From Gavia stellata (lineage: Eukaryota > Chordata > Aves > Gaviiformes > Gaviidae): a stretch of DNA of 64,000 bases. Position numbers and translations under genes: made by a program. A model generated the notes under the pieces. The model worked only from the letters and a program-made list of their open reading frames with translations. It searched no databases and was not told the DNA's origin. Positions 12,726 to 24,021 of this stretch are shown here, piece after piece. The stretch lies in contig NC_082595.1 in the NCBI RefSeq assembly GCF_030936135.1, forward strand, positions 75,736,135-75,800,134. The letters are read 5' to 3'. Numbering within the stretch: the first letter of the stretch is position 1; every line of letters starts with the position of its first letter.

Positions 12726-15700
12726 CACAAGCAACTGAATTAAGTTCTAAAAGTCTTGTTTATACTGAAGTTAGATGTATGTCTCCCATATCTAACAAAC
12801 ACGTACCTTGCAGAGCAGCAAAGCAGCAAAAGAGCTACAAAAGAATTGCATCCTTATTTTGGGTCTACTGAAATCTGGCAGAGCTTACAGACTGTGTCAG
12901 CTTATTTTGTTACGAACATATAATGCTCACTGAACCCCATGAGCTGCTGTGATAACAATCTCTGCCAGCTTGCTGAATGGATTCCTTTCAGTTGCTGCCT
13001 CTGAAGTTATGTGGCTAGAACAGAGCTTCTGCAATACACCAGTGCACCAGGAACGCCATTTTTTAGCTACGGGAGCAAGAGAGCTGTCTGAAAAGATTCA
13101 TGATCTCAGAATTGATTATCAGACCGTAGGAGTGGAAGGTCATTGTGTCAAGGCTCCTGGCTACTGCAGTGAGAGTGTACTACTGGCTAATCCTCTTATA
13201 AACACATGCACTTCCACGAGGGAGAATACCTCTACTGATTTAAATCCAATTTTTATTAATCGGTGCACTGTTTATTACAACGAGGTTGTTATGGCACTAG
13301 TCTTAACTGAGCTAGATGACAGAAGAAGATTATACAAGTCTTTCATCTGCAGTTAATAAATCTGCGATCCCATGAAGGCTGTATATGTCTTTCTTGAATT
13401 ACAATCTCAGGATCCAGCATTAAGCTATGTACCATAAGTATTTCCAGCAATTAGTGTTAAATAAGCATGACTAGATAGATTACTAATTTTCTGGACTATC
13501 AGCAAGGAGTACTGACATGATTTTTACTTTAGAAGGAGTTACTTAAACAATCACTGCCCAGGTTAAATGTGAGAATATTCTTCCACACATTTTTTGCATA
13601 ATCTAATGAATCTAATTAAGAGACCTAAGTGGTTAAAAACCAAAAAATACGACTTGTCTTTGGATTGTATTATTAAGGAATTTAATGAGAAACAGTTATT
13701 TGTATGTAACAGCATACACCGTCCTGTCCAATTTAGAACTATATCTCATTTTTCCATAACATGCACTTTGAACAGCTGCCATCCTTGAGCACAGGTTACA
13801 TGAGTGGATAGTGCCACCTAGGCAGGCTTTTGGGAGCAGCACCTATTTTAGAACATAATTGTCTTTGCCAGGGAAAAATATTCTACTATCCAAAACGGAG
13901 GAGAAAGGAACATTTTTCATACTATTAAAAAATGACACATCACCACTCACTGAAAATACAAAACCTGCCCCTCAACCGGATTGTAGTAGTCCCATTTTCT
14001 ACATGTTTATTAAGAAATATATTATTCTGTAGTTCCATACACACAACTTGAACTTAAGCTCTGCACTAAATTACAAACTGCTTTTATCTACGAAAACTGC
14101 AAACACAAGGTAAATATTATTAAGGCTATTAATTACCAAAGCACATTTTACTATGGCAGTACTATAACTGTATCTATTTTATATGCTTTGAAATCAAGTA
14201 ACAGTACGTTTTTAGAAGACAATTACTAAAATATCTATTGATTTGCTATAAAGACAGAAATAATTTTTTCATCCATTTTTCTTCATAAAACCAAGATAGT
14301 TTCCGTCCAGCACAAAAAATATAAAATACGTAATGCATCTATCATCTTATTTAAAACAATAAAAAAATTCTATACATGGCATTACAGGAGACTTACAGAC
14401 AGAAGACTTGACTAATAATGTCATTTTGATTAGAAACATCAGCAAACAGCTTCATTATCAGTTATGGGATTCTGCAGGGAATATATGAACTAAGAACGCA
14501 AAAGCTTACACAAAATGATAGTACGTGGCTTTCTGAATTGAGTTCTGCTGGAGGGCAAGCACTGCCCCACGTTACAGACAACGAACCATGCTACAAGGAT
14601 TGCTCCTGAGGTTTGGGAGAGTGAGATGAGAGTTGCCTAGGAGCCCTGAGAAGCACACCACTTTGAAATGCAGGCACGTGCACTTTGGCACTCATAAGCA
14701 AGGACGTTGTCCGAAAGGCCAGATTTCCCTTGGATTTCAGTGGATCTGTTTAACAACCTCCCAGACCATCAGAATGGGTGATGGAGGGGTATGGGGGGGA
14801 ATATACACTGACATTCAGAGTGAAGTTATCCTCCTGAGCTTCCTCCCTGGTGTCTTTCAGCCGTCACGTGCCCTGAGCACATTTGTGTACAAAGGTATTC
14901 TTCTTTCTCCCCAAAAGAGCCCCCTGAATAATAATGGAAATGTGGTTATCTGGCTACTGGCATCTTCCCACCCCCAACCCCCCTCCTTCCCCCATATAAT
15001 AAGTAGTAACGCAGCATGAGATTGATTTGTACAGAGAGCAAAGCCACCAAAAAGACTAGGAACTGCTGAATTCACACTTAATCTAGGTGGTGGAAAAATG
15101 AGCAGAGCTGGTACCAAAGGAATTCAGTAATAAGTTTTCAAACTACCGTGCTGGAAGATCTGCTGCCCTTTGAGCAATCCTGGAATGTAGGACAAGAGTG
15201 GATAATTTTCACAACATCTTTGCTTTGTCCTTGGCTTGTCATATGGAAAAGAAGGGCATTATTAAAAATTAAGCAAACCTCCACTGAGCTCAGAAGCTCT
15301 CAGTCTGAAAGGCTGGACTCCTTTCTCACTTAGGGATGTTGAGTGACCTTTATATTAGCACAGGAAAAATAAACATTCAAGTTTAATTTTATAGTAGAGT
15401 CCTTTTGGTAATTTTGTATTTCTGTGTCCTCACCAACAGAAAATGGTATGTGTGCTGCCTCTTCCCCAACCACTGGCATGAACGTATCAGGGTACTGTTA
15501 CCTTTTCTTGACAAATTGGCACATTTTGCACAACCACTTAGCAGCAGACACATTCCATATTTAGAGGAAAAATAATTAAACAAAGTAATTGTAGCAAAGA
15601 TGTACCAATGGAGCCTCTCACCTACAGCAACAAAGCAATAAAAACCTCTCCTCCCTACTCAAGAAAAATGGAGTTTTCATTTCCCTTGCAGAAAGGAAAA

Positions 15701-15889
15701 TCAGTATTTGGGACTATTTTAGATGAAGTCACTCAGCTGAAAGACAGCTAATGACACTGGTTAAAGGAGGTCTCCGTCAGACCAGACGCACAAGCTGGTC
15801 TGGCTGTCTAAGGTTTACTTTGTTGAAAATACAGTCATATTCAAATAACTTCTTTGGGTTTTCCCAAAACAGTAACAAAACCAAGAGAC
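12726..15889. other. Intergenic DNA downstream of BCKDHB, nothing recognised
   Basis: AT-rich sequence with scattered short open frames, the longest 135 codons at 12949-13356, none resembling a known protein. No RNA gene or mobile element was recognised. Confidence 0.45.
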
Positions 15890-16234
15890 AACATATGCAT
15901 CATATGCTTTATTGAATAAAATCCTGCTTCTAATATTTACACAGTGAAGTTTAGAGATGTAACCTAGTGAAGCATGGCAATGTGTAACATTCATACGACA
16001 TCTGGAATATCTTTAAATACATCTGAAACTACTTATTATAGCAATCACCTGCCCATCACTGATTTCATAATTAAGGAAGATTTGAACTTTCCGAAGAATA
16101 GCCAAAATCAATATTAAGGATAGTTGAGTTCAGAGAAAACAGTCTGCTATGTGAATTCTAAACCCAAAAGATCTGAGTAAAGTGTCAAGAGTTTTGAAGG
16201 CAGCTTCTGTACTTCCCTGTTGTTCTTCTCATCT
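15890..16234 (-). other. Candidate distal 3' UTR exon of BCKDHB
   Basis: On the minus strand a pyrimidine tract reading tcttcttctgcag ends with AG at 16236-16235. About 320 nt further on comes an AATAAA signal (15913-15908) with a T/G-rich stretch behind it. Together with the donor at 21054 this would make a terminal non-coding exon of about 345 nt after a 4.8-kb intron. The signals are seen; joining them into an exon is inference. The alternative is one continuous 3' UTR or an unused set of sites. Confidence 0.3.
15908..15913 (-). terminator. Candidate distal polyadenylation signal AATAAA
   Basis: The minus strand carries AATAAA here. The following 25-50 nt include TTGTCTCTTGGTTTTGTTAC, a T/G-rich element of the kind recognised by CstF. 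It is about 5.15 kb past the BCKDHB stop. It is the best combined signal I noticed downstream of the gene, but AATAAA hexamers are common in AT-rich DNA. Confidence 0.4.
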
Positions 16235-16899
16235 CTGCAGAAGAAGATGACAAAATAAATTACAAATCTTAAGGCTGAAAGTAATATCCACAACTTAAAC
16301 ACACAGCACCCTCCATGGTAATCTTACTTTTTAAATTTATAATGTCATCTTAACCTCAAGGTGTGTGAACTATAACAAAATACTTACTCAGTATATATTA
16401 AAAACTATATTAAATTTTTAAAGCTGCCAAGGTAGACATGCAGAAATTAGAAATGCTGCAACTGATATCTAGTGTCAAAACAACACTAATTACCACCATT
16501 TACGCAAAAACTTTATGATGAAGTGCCTTCCATCCCACTATAGCATGTTAAGCAGTGTTATGTATTGTTTTTTTAAAGCTCTACCAGGTATACTATAAAT
16601 CTACACTTACAGTGAAGAGGGGTCTCGTAAAAAAACTATAGTCAATACCTTTCCTATTTATAAGGTTTTTTTAAAGACAATTTCATTATTCCTGATCTTG
16701 CATGAATTCTCAGCAACATCTGAATGCAAGTACAGACTTGCAACAGCCGTACTAACACATTAACTCATAGGACTAGTAGACTGTTACCTTATATTTGGAC
16801 TACTCACTGGTTGTGAATAAGACATGATTCACTGGCCATTTGCATGATTTTTGCCATCCAGCAGGAAAACATTACAAACCAGGAATGTTGCATCCTACT

Positions 16900-16915
16900 C
16901 AACCTCTAGAGGTTG
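16900..16915. other. Perfect 16-bp palindrome
   Basis: CAACCTCTAGAGGTTG is its own reverse complement. It lies inside the probable BCKDHB 3' UTR region. It could be a dimeric protein-binding site or chance. Confidence 0.5.
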
Positions 16916-19853
16916 TTTATTCTAGTGGGTTGCAGACAGTGCATTATAAAAGGCAGCCAGTCTAGCCTGCCACATTTGGGATTCTGTGCTGAAGAAAACC
17001 TGGTTGTTAGTCTCAGGTTAAAAAAGAAATGATCTTGCACAGTCTCTCATATTTTATTTACCAAACAGGGAGAGGAATTATATTTTTCCTGTGCCTCAAG
17101 TTAACCTTTATGAAGCCCTGCCTAATAACCAGGAGTGCAAAGAACAGACAATTACCAACCAAAGCATCTACTGGGTCCCTTCCTGTTTCCCAGCACAACT
17201 TACTGGTTGAGAAAGGGAAAGCATTGCTGTCATTTGCAAGTCTCTCCCAGCTGGAGCACTGGTTCTGAGCAAACTGTATTGGATGTTGAGATACAACTTC
17301 AAATACATGCTTGGAACTAAAATACATTTAAATTAAGTCCCCATCACCCCCTAACAACGTGTAACCTTTAAGCACCAAGATTAAACTTTGCATAAAATAG
17401 TTCCATAATGAAGTTCAGCGTGATAACTGTCTTTTTAGAGACTAAATGTGTAATAGTGATGGTTTCTCTACATACACACACACTCTCATGAAGGTAAACT
17501 GTCACCTGGCAGGGACAACTTTAAAAATTCAGAATTTGTCAAGAAAACAAAGTATGCAAATGAGGTAGAAAAAGCTGCAAAATGTAACAGAAAAGCAGTT
17601 GGCTATTTGCCATTTCTATGCTACAGCTACCCCTCAATATATTTGTGTATCACAAGAGTATATTTTATAAAATTTGTGGCTGTTTTCTTCTGTTTCTTCT
17701 TTTATCTCCTCCCCCGCCCCCCGCTCCCCAAATGAACAGCCAGACACTGTTCCATCTATCCAGGAAATTTATATTCATCCTAATCTCACTGCTTCTTTTC
17801 TCTTTATCTTTTTTCCAACTACAAAGAGTTATCTGGAACACAGCTGCCTACCTGTAAGCTATTTCTTTTATACCTAACATAGCTATAAATTTCAATAACT
17901 ACAAAGCTGCTGAAAGATACAGATTTTGCTCTTGCCTGTCGCATCAGTGAGGTATACAGTATGCATTGTCAAACACTGCCTTTGAGCAGGAAAAGCATCT
18001 GTACTGTCAATCTCAAGATAAGCAACTATACATGTGTGAGACACTGTCAACACAGGTTGAATAAAACCAAATGTAGATTACGATAATAAGGCTAAGTTTA
18101 GAAATAATTGACTGTATCATCCAGCTTGAGACCCTGCATTAGCTTCAGACACAAAGCAGCAAGTTAATTCAGGCGCCTGAAAGGAACCTTTTGGGGTATG
18201 AGGCACATTTGTACACACAGCCAAACATATTTCAGCGAGGGGTTTCTTTGTTTTTTAAAGAAGATGCAGATTTATTCTTTGTTAAGTGAAAAATACTTGT
18301 GTGAATAAGGACAGAAAGGTTTTGATACACCAGTAACTTAAAGAAAAGCATACTGTAACTGGTAAAAATAAGTTTGGAGTTACCACCCCCATGCTTTAAT
18401 ACAGAATCTGTTTCCAGGTCTGAAGAGGACTTTCAAACAGTGGTAGACCACAAAACATTATACGACTTGGTGTTATCCAGTAACAAGGGGAGGGAATCAT
18501 ATCACTGCAGACCATGAAATGAAGTTGCAGGTAGCTTCTCACTCAAACTACAGAGATTTCAGGCCACGTTAGAAAGGACAATCTGATATACACCACTGAT
18601 ACATTTGACAATTACCACTTGGGTTTTTTCCCCACAGCCTGCCTGAAAGCAATAGATGAAGCAGTTTCTAGTAAGTTGTCGATTAAGAGGGGAAAAGAAG
18701 GAGGTAGCCAGCCATGCCACCAGGTTGTATCTCACAGAAATGACTTGAAACATAAGCCAAGCAGCTCCTTAGCCAGCTTGGCCATTTCTGTAACTCAAAA
18801 GCCAACCCTACATCCCTCTTCACCACAGGGAACTGCTAGCTCCTCTGTCTCTCCAGCAGTAGGACAAGAAGGGGCCCAACCTTTCTAACACCCAGAACAT
18901 GGCTGTGCTCAAATCCACACCAACCATAACACCACTTCTTAGAAAAGATATCCCTGGCTCCCTACACGTGAGGTAGTTTGGAACACGTTAACCTCACCTG
19001 TCCGGAACGATGGCAAATAATGTCACTAATAAATGTTACACTGAGTATAAAAAGAAGCAAATGTAAAGCAATCCTTCCATTTCTCAGAAACACAAGCGCA
19101 CTACCTTATATGCAAACTCTGTGGAGTAGATGGCAGGATGGAGACCTACTACAACTGCTGTGTCAAGCACATAAGACCAATTACCTACAGAAAAATAAGG
19201 GAATACTTCTCTGGAATGTGCCTTACAACAAGGCACATTAAAGTTCTCTCTTAGAAAAACCTTTGAGCAGCTCATTCTGTAACAGTAATACCTAGTCACA
19301 CCAACCAAAAGACGTGGTTATGGGCCTCACCACCCAGATGTTTTCTTAGACAAACCAGAAAGCAGAGTTTCTTGTGTCTTTACACTGTTTTCCAGACAGC
19401 CCCTAATACACCTGCTCCTTGATATGCTAACTCCACGTTTTCAGCTGGCCAATAACCTCCTCTGATATTTGTGTGTGGTGCAGCCCACAGGAGGAATGTA
19501 AATATGAATGCAGATGACTTTTCCACATTTTAGTCCATATTACCTTCATGGAAAGGTTTTGTGTGGACTTCCAGTGGGGCAACTGTATTGTGTGCAAATT
19601 CAATGCAATATCAGAACCCACTTTTTCCTCCTCATACCTCCCTCACTTTACCATCCTATGGAGGAATGGGGGTTAAACCAAGTCTCTGAACCACCAAACG
19701 TCCTCAGTTTATCACCCTTTCCTTACCGAGGTAAGAATATTTGGTCCTTTGGTTTCCTTTGGAAAGGAACAGATTAGAGGCTACCTAGCACAGCCCAGTT
19801 ACTCACCTCAAAGAGCAAATACAATTCATTCTCTTTAGGAAAGCTTCACTGAC

Positions 19854-19859
19854 TTTATT
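19854..19859 (-). terminator. Alternative proximal polyadenylation signal AATAAA
   Basis: An AATAAA hexamer on the minus strand lies about 1.2 kb beyond the BCKDHB stop. The downstream sequence has a modest T/G content. It could give a shorter 3' UTR. Another AATAAA at 20985-20980 is only about 80 nt past the stop. None is proven by sequence alone. Confidence 0.25.
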
Positions 19860-21048
19860 ACAAAGGTGCCAGACAAAGAAAATAAGTCTTTAATAAGTTT
19901 ACTTCACCTCAGATAAAAGGCAAGGACAACTGTCATGAAAAAGAGACCGTTTACTACATACTCTACAAAAAAGATCACAACATTCTTCAGTTCTAATCCT
20001 AAGGAAATGCTCTGGTATGTCAATAACAGGTGATTTCGGCGAAATATTTTAAGTGGAACTACATTCTTTTCCGTAGACAGTGCCTCACTGGTAGCCTTCC
20101 CATTTCACGTACAGGCACTCCACTCTCAGCTATCGAGGGAAACAGAGAGAGTGAAATGCAAAAAGTCCTCCTGAAAGTAAGCATGCATATAAACGAGATT
20201 AACGTTAAGGTATTGACAACCTTCTATCCCTGGCCCTAAATTTAATTCACAGCTTAACGTACAGGCTAACTGGACACAAGAGGGCGCCCCTAATATAGGG
20301 CCCACCTTGGCCCGCCTGTCTTCAGTGTCAACCCCTAAAACCCCCCTGACTGCCTATTACAGGATCTCCTTATTCCAAAGGAAAACAGGCCTGTTGTTTT
20401 CTTCTTTTCTTTTTACTTCACATCTACAAGACCCATCAAGACTCTATCTCAAAAACTAGGCTACTTGATCCACCTAATTAAAGGACGTAGAGAATAGAAT
20501 GCCTGACACATTTCCTAACTATTAAATTTCGGTCATCAAACACCAGAAGGTCTCCCACAGCAATGCACAATACTAAGTCCCAGCTGGCCACTGCACAGTC
20601 TAGTGCTACTTAGTATTATATTACAATGAAACAAAGACAAAAGATGTTACAGACTGTGATTAACAGACATGTAATAGAAATACATATTACTTCACAGACT
20701 TGGTGCCTGAAGGGCTCTACAAACAGATATCTTCAAGCATGACCAAATTACATAAAATATTATACAAAAAAATTATTTTCAGGATAAATATTAAATATAA
20801 GCCTTATAATCGTATTTGAACAGAACTGTAAGATACCACAGATACTTCATGTCTTTTCAAGGGTCTGTGTATGTTTGCAATGCAGTGCCTATAGTCAGTG
20901 TAATTTGGGCCTTATTAGTACCTCACAGGATTACAGGCCACACTGAAAAGTGAAAAATTATAAAATTTTACATATATATTTTATTATAAAACATTGCAAT
21001 CACTCTGTCAGAATCCTTAGAGGCAAACTGTCAGTATAAGACATTATT

Positions 21049-21057
21049 TCTCACCTG
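21049..21057 (-). promoter_or_regulatory. Strong 5' splice site just after the BCKDHB stop codon
   Basis: The minus strand reads CAG|GTGAGA, with GT at 21054-21053, only 12 nt after the TGA. This is close to the vertebrate donor consensus. A 3' UTR intron starting here would lie within 50 nt of the stop and so should not trigger nonsense-mediated decay. From memory, human BCKDHB transcript variants share one protein and differ in the 3' UTR, which would fit; I cannot confirm use of this site from sequence alone. Confidence 0.4.
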
Positions 21058-21066
21058 TACTACTGC

Positions 21067-21207
<141 letters not shown>

Positions 21208-21237
21208 CTATTAACAGAAATACAGAATAAATGTTAG
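21208..21237 (-). promoter_or_regulatory. BCKDHB: 3' splice site and branch point of the last BCKDHB intron
   Basis: On the minus strand the exon is preceded by AG at 21209-21208, a T-rich tract, and a CTAAC branch-point match at 21237-21233 with its likely branch adenosine at 21234, about 26 nt from the AG. This spacing and motif are typical of vertebrate introns and support the exon boundary independently of the protein match. Confidence 0.85.
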
Positions 21238-21240
21238 CGA

Positions 21241-23933
21241 GGCCATTATTTTCAGGAGTCTTACATCACAAATTGAGGTCAAATGAACTTTGCCAGACTG
21301 ACAGTCCTGGAAACTCAAACCTTCTATTTATATCACAGCATAAGTAGTCCAGACCAGAACAGTGCTTCCTTTTGCCCAAAGGTCCATATTAAAATAACAA
21401 CTTGTATTAATGTTATTTTCATTTTCTACATGTGTGCTGCATTAAATCATACGCAGGTTATATTTAGTACATCTGCTATACATCCAGACAAGTGCTGCCA
21501 AGAAACAAATATTTTAGGAACAAAGGAGTAAGAGTTTCTTTCCTGTGCCACTTTTAAACATATAGAAAAATTACATAATCTAAGAGTGTGTATTCTTTGT
21601 TGGATACATAAACATCATATTCAAACTTCTTTGAACCCTTATATTATTAAGACTTTGTCTGAGAAGCATTAAGCAGTTATGGAAATTATGAATTTGAACT
21701 CAAGTGTCTTTGCGTATCTCCAACCCTTAAGTCAAATCCATGCTCTACACAAAACCCCACAACTTGTGTTCTATTCAGAGATCAGATTTGGCAATGACTG
21801 TGAGAGTTTCATTACTCGACCTAGTAGGGCACAAAATATTACAAATACACCTTATTAATCTAAAAGTAACCTGTGGAAATATGTGTGATGTTACTAGCTT
21901 TAATAACCAAATAAATAGTGGGGTTTCAATCTTCCTACTCTCAAGTACCAGAGTGATGGCATGGACCGTGAAAATCTGCAAGAAGTAGATGCAGAAATAA
22001 CTTTGCCAGATCAAACTGTTGTTGATGTTAATTATCAGCTCCCTTTCTCCCCACATCTTTAGAATATGTAGTTGCTTTCCAGAGCAGACAAATGAAGAGA
22101 CAAAGCATCTCTCCTCCTGGCCTCTCCTTTATGGACTGCAGTAACTGAGACATCCTGGCCAACTTCCCCTGTACTTGGCTCAGCAAAATGGAAGGTGAAG
22201 GATTATCTACTAGTCCTTTTCCACCAGGCCCACAAGGAAAACAGTCAGAGCTATGCTTTTCTGCAGCAAAGTGCTAAGTATTTTCTCAGACTGACGAACT
22301 GTTTTGAATGCACGTTGCCTTGCAGTCCATGGCAGCCTAACTCTAACGTACTGTGCTTTCTACACATCACAACATTTGGCAGCGTAGAAGGTACTCGTAA
22401 CACACTGAGATTATAACCTTTTTTGCTCCAGCTACCACTTCGGTGCATTGTGAAGTGGCATATTTCTGGAAGATAGATGGAAGTAAAAAGTCCAAGAGGT
22501 TGTGTGATTGCATACAGTGCCATTACATTTAAGAGTGAACGAACTCACCTAGAAAACTTCAGAGTCTGAATAGGTCTGAGGTAAAAATATATGCAAACAA
22601 TACAAAGATTTTTTGAGTTCCATTTTCAGGTACTCCTTTGCTTTTCTTCGTAAAGTGAAAGATTCTTATTAGTAAAAAATGCTGGGAAGTAGAGTATATT
22701 AAATCCTTTACCTGTCCATGAGGTAGATCATGATGTCCTACCCCAACCTGCTGGCAAGGGTATTTTTGATACTAATCAGTCCTTGGTTCCCATGTTGTGC
22801 CTGCCCAATAAGACAAAGCAATAGATTTCGGACCGTCCCAAAATTGACTGCCCAGACCACCTGTGAAATTGCATTACACCAAAACATACAAGTATATTCT
22901 AGACCCACAGCCTTCCACTCCTGCATTGCTGTTTCAGAGTACCCAACACAGGTACCTAGGAGAGAACTTGGGTTTACACCGTAACCAGCTCTGTGATAAT
23001 GGCTCATCCCAAACAAAGCTTGGAGAGAAAGTTCAATAGTTTCACTGAAAATATTTACTGCAATATTCCCCATATATTGGGCATCCGTGCAGAGAGCAGC
23101 ACTGCATCTTTGGCAGCCCAAGCAGCAGACAGAGAAATGTTAGCCACTACTGGCATGTGGGGTGCTATACTCCCCTGAATGAGCCCCCAGGCTTGGCTGT
23201 AAATACGAACCTCAGCTGGTAAACCCAAGCCATATAGAACAGTTGCTAGCATGCATATTGATTAATGCTATTGCTATCATATTTAATTCAAAATAAAAAT
23301 TAAGTCATAAGACTTTCCAAAACTCCACTTCGTATTTTTTTTCCTCAGGGAGAACCCAAAACAGCTGTTACAAGCACCTCTTCTGGGGTTTTAAAACTCA
23401 GCAATTGCTTTCAGTTTGAGCATACACCTATTGCTTTGAAACTTGTACAGCTTCCACAGAGTCATGTGGATTCCCTTGCCTCAGTGAGGAATTCAGAGAG
23501 TGAAGCTGAGATGAGCGGAGTGTTGTATTGTCAGATACAATCCAAGAATTACAACCCAAGAAAGGTGAAGAACTCTTTAGTCTGAGCTACTCTCTGTGTG
23601 TATGTGTATACACAAAACTACTATTATTTTTCTGGACGTAAGGGTGTGCGCAGATTTTTAACTAAGTTATTGCGCTGAATGAGTAAAATACTTCAGAGGC
23701 AGAAAAAACAGACCCAAGCCACCAGTCAAATCCATGAGGGAAACTCCACATTATCTGGCTGAAGTCAAGACAGTTTCACAAAGGTTCACACCCAAGTGGC
23801 TCTGACTGTAATAATGTCGCACACAGAATTTCACGTTGTAATACTTTATCATGGAAAAAGCAGTTTTTCCTAGCAAACTGATAAAATTTATATAACGATA
23901 CACTGAATAAACTGCTTGCAGTTTTTAGAGTAC
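21241..23933. other. Intronic DNA, nothing recognised
   Basis: AT-rich intron sequence next to the terminal BCKDHB exon. A frame of 127 codons on the minus strand (22738-23121) is not preceded by or linked to recognisable splice or protein features. Confidence 0.45.
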
Positions 23934-24000
23934 CATCGTAGAATCATAGAATGGCTTGGTTTGGAAGGGACCGCCAAAGATCATCTAAGTCCACCCCCCC
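23934..24000 (-). mobile_element. CR1 LINE, 3'-end fragment
   Basis: On the plus strand the sequence runs AATCATAGAATGG, TTTGGAAGGGACC, AAGATCATCTAAGTCCACCCCC, which is the reverse complement of the conserved 3' end of avian CR1 elements. The start shows two copies of the CATAGAAT octamer (the first diverged, CATCGTAG), the complement of the terminal ATTCTATG repeat. The copy is about 65 bp and heavily 5'-truncated, as most CR1 insertions are. It is inserted in the same orientation as BCKDHB. CR1 normally leaves no clear target-site duplication and none is seen. Confidence 0.85.
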
Positions 24001-24021
24001 ATTGTAAGATCATCTTACAAT
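24001..24021. other. Perfect 10-bp inverted repeat beside the CR1 fragment
   Basis: ATTGTAAGAT (24001-24010), one spacer base C, then ATCTTACAAT (24012-24021). It begins exactly where the C-run that ends the CR1 homology stops (23994-24000), so it sits at the 5'-truncation junction of the element. Confidence 0.6.

Larger units (their letters stand above)
15890..21066 (-). other. Probable 3' UTR and/or 3' UTR intron of BCKDHB
   Basis: This AT-rich stretch follows the stop codon on the minus strand and ends at the best poly(A) signal seen. It has no recognisable coding region on either strand; its open frames are short and of unbiased composition. It contains a perfect 16-bp palindrome at 16900-16915 and a small CA run near 17475. 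Whether it is exonic UTR, a UTR intron or simply downstream DNA cannot be settled from sequence. Confidence 0.35.
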
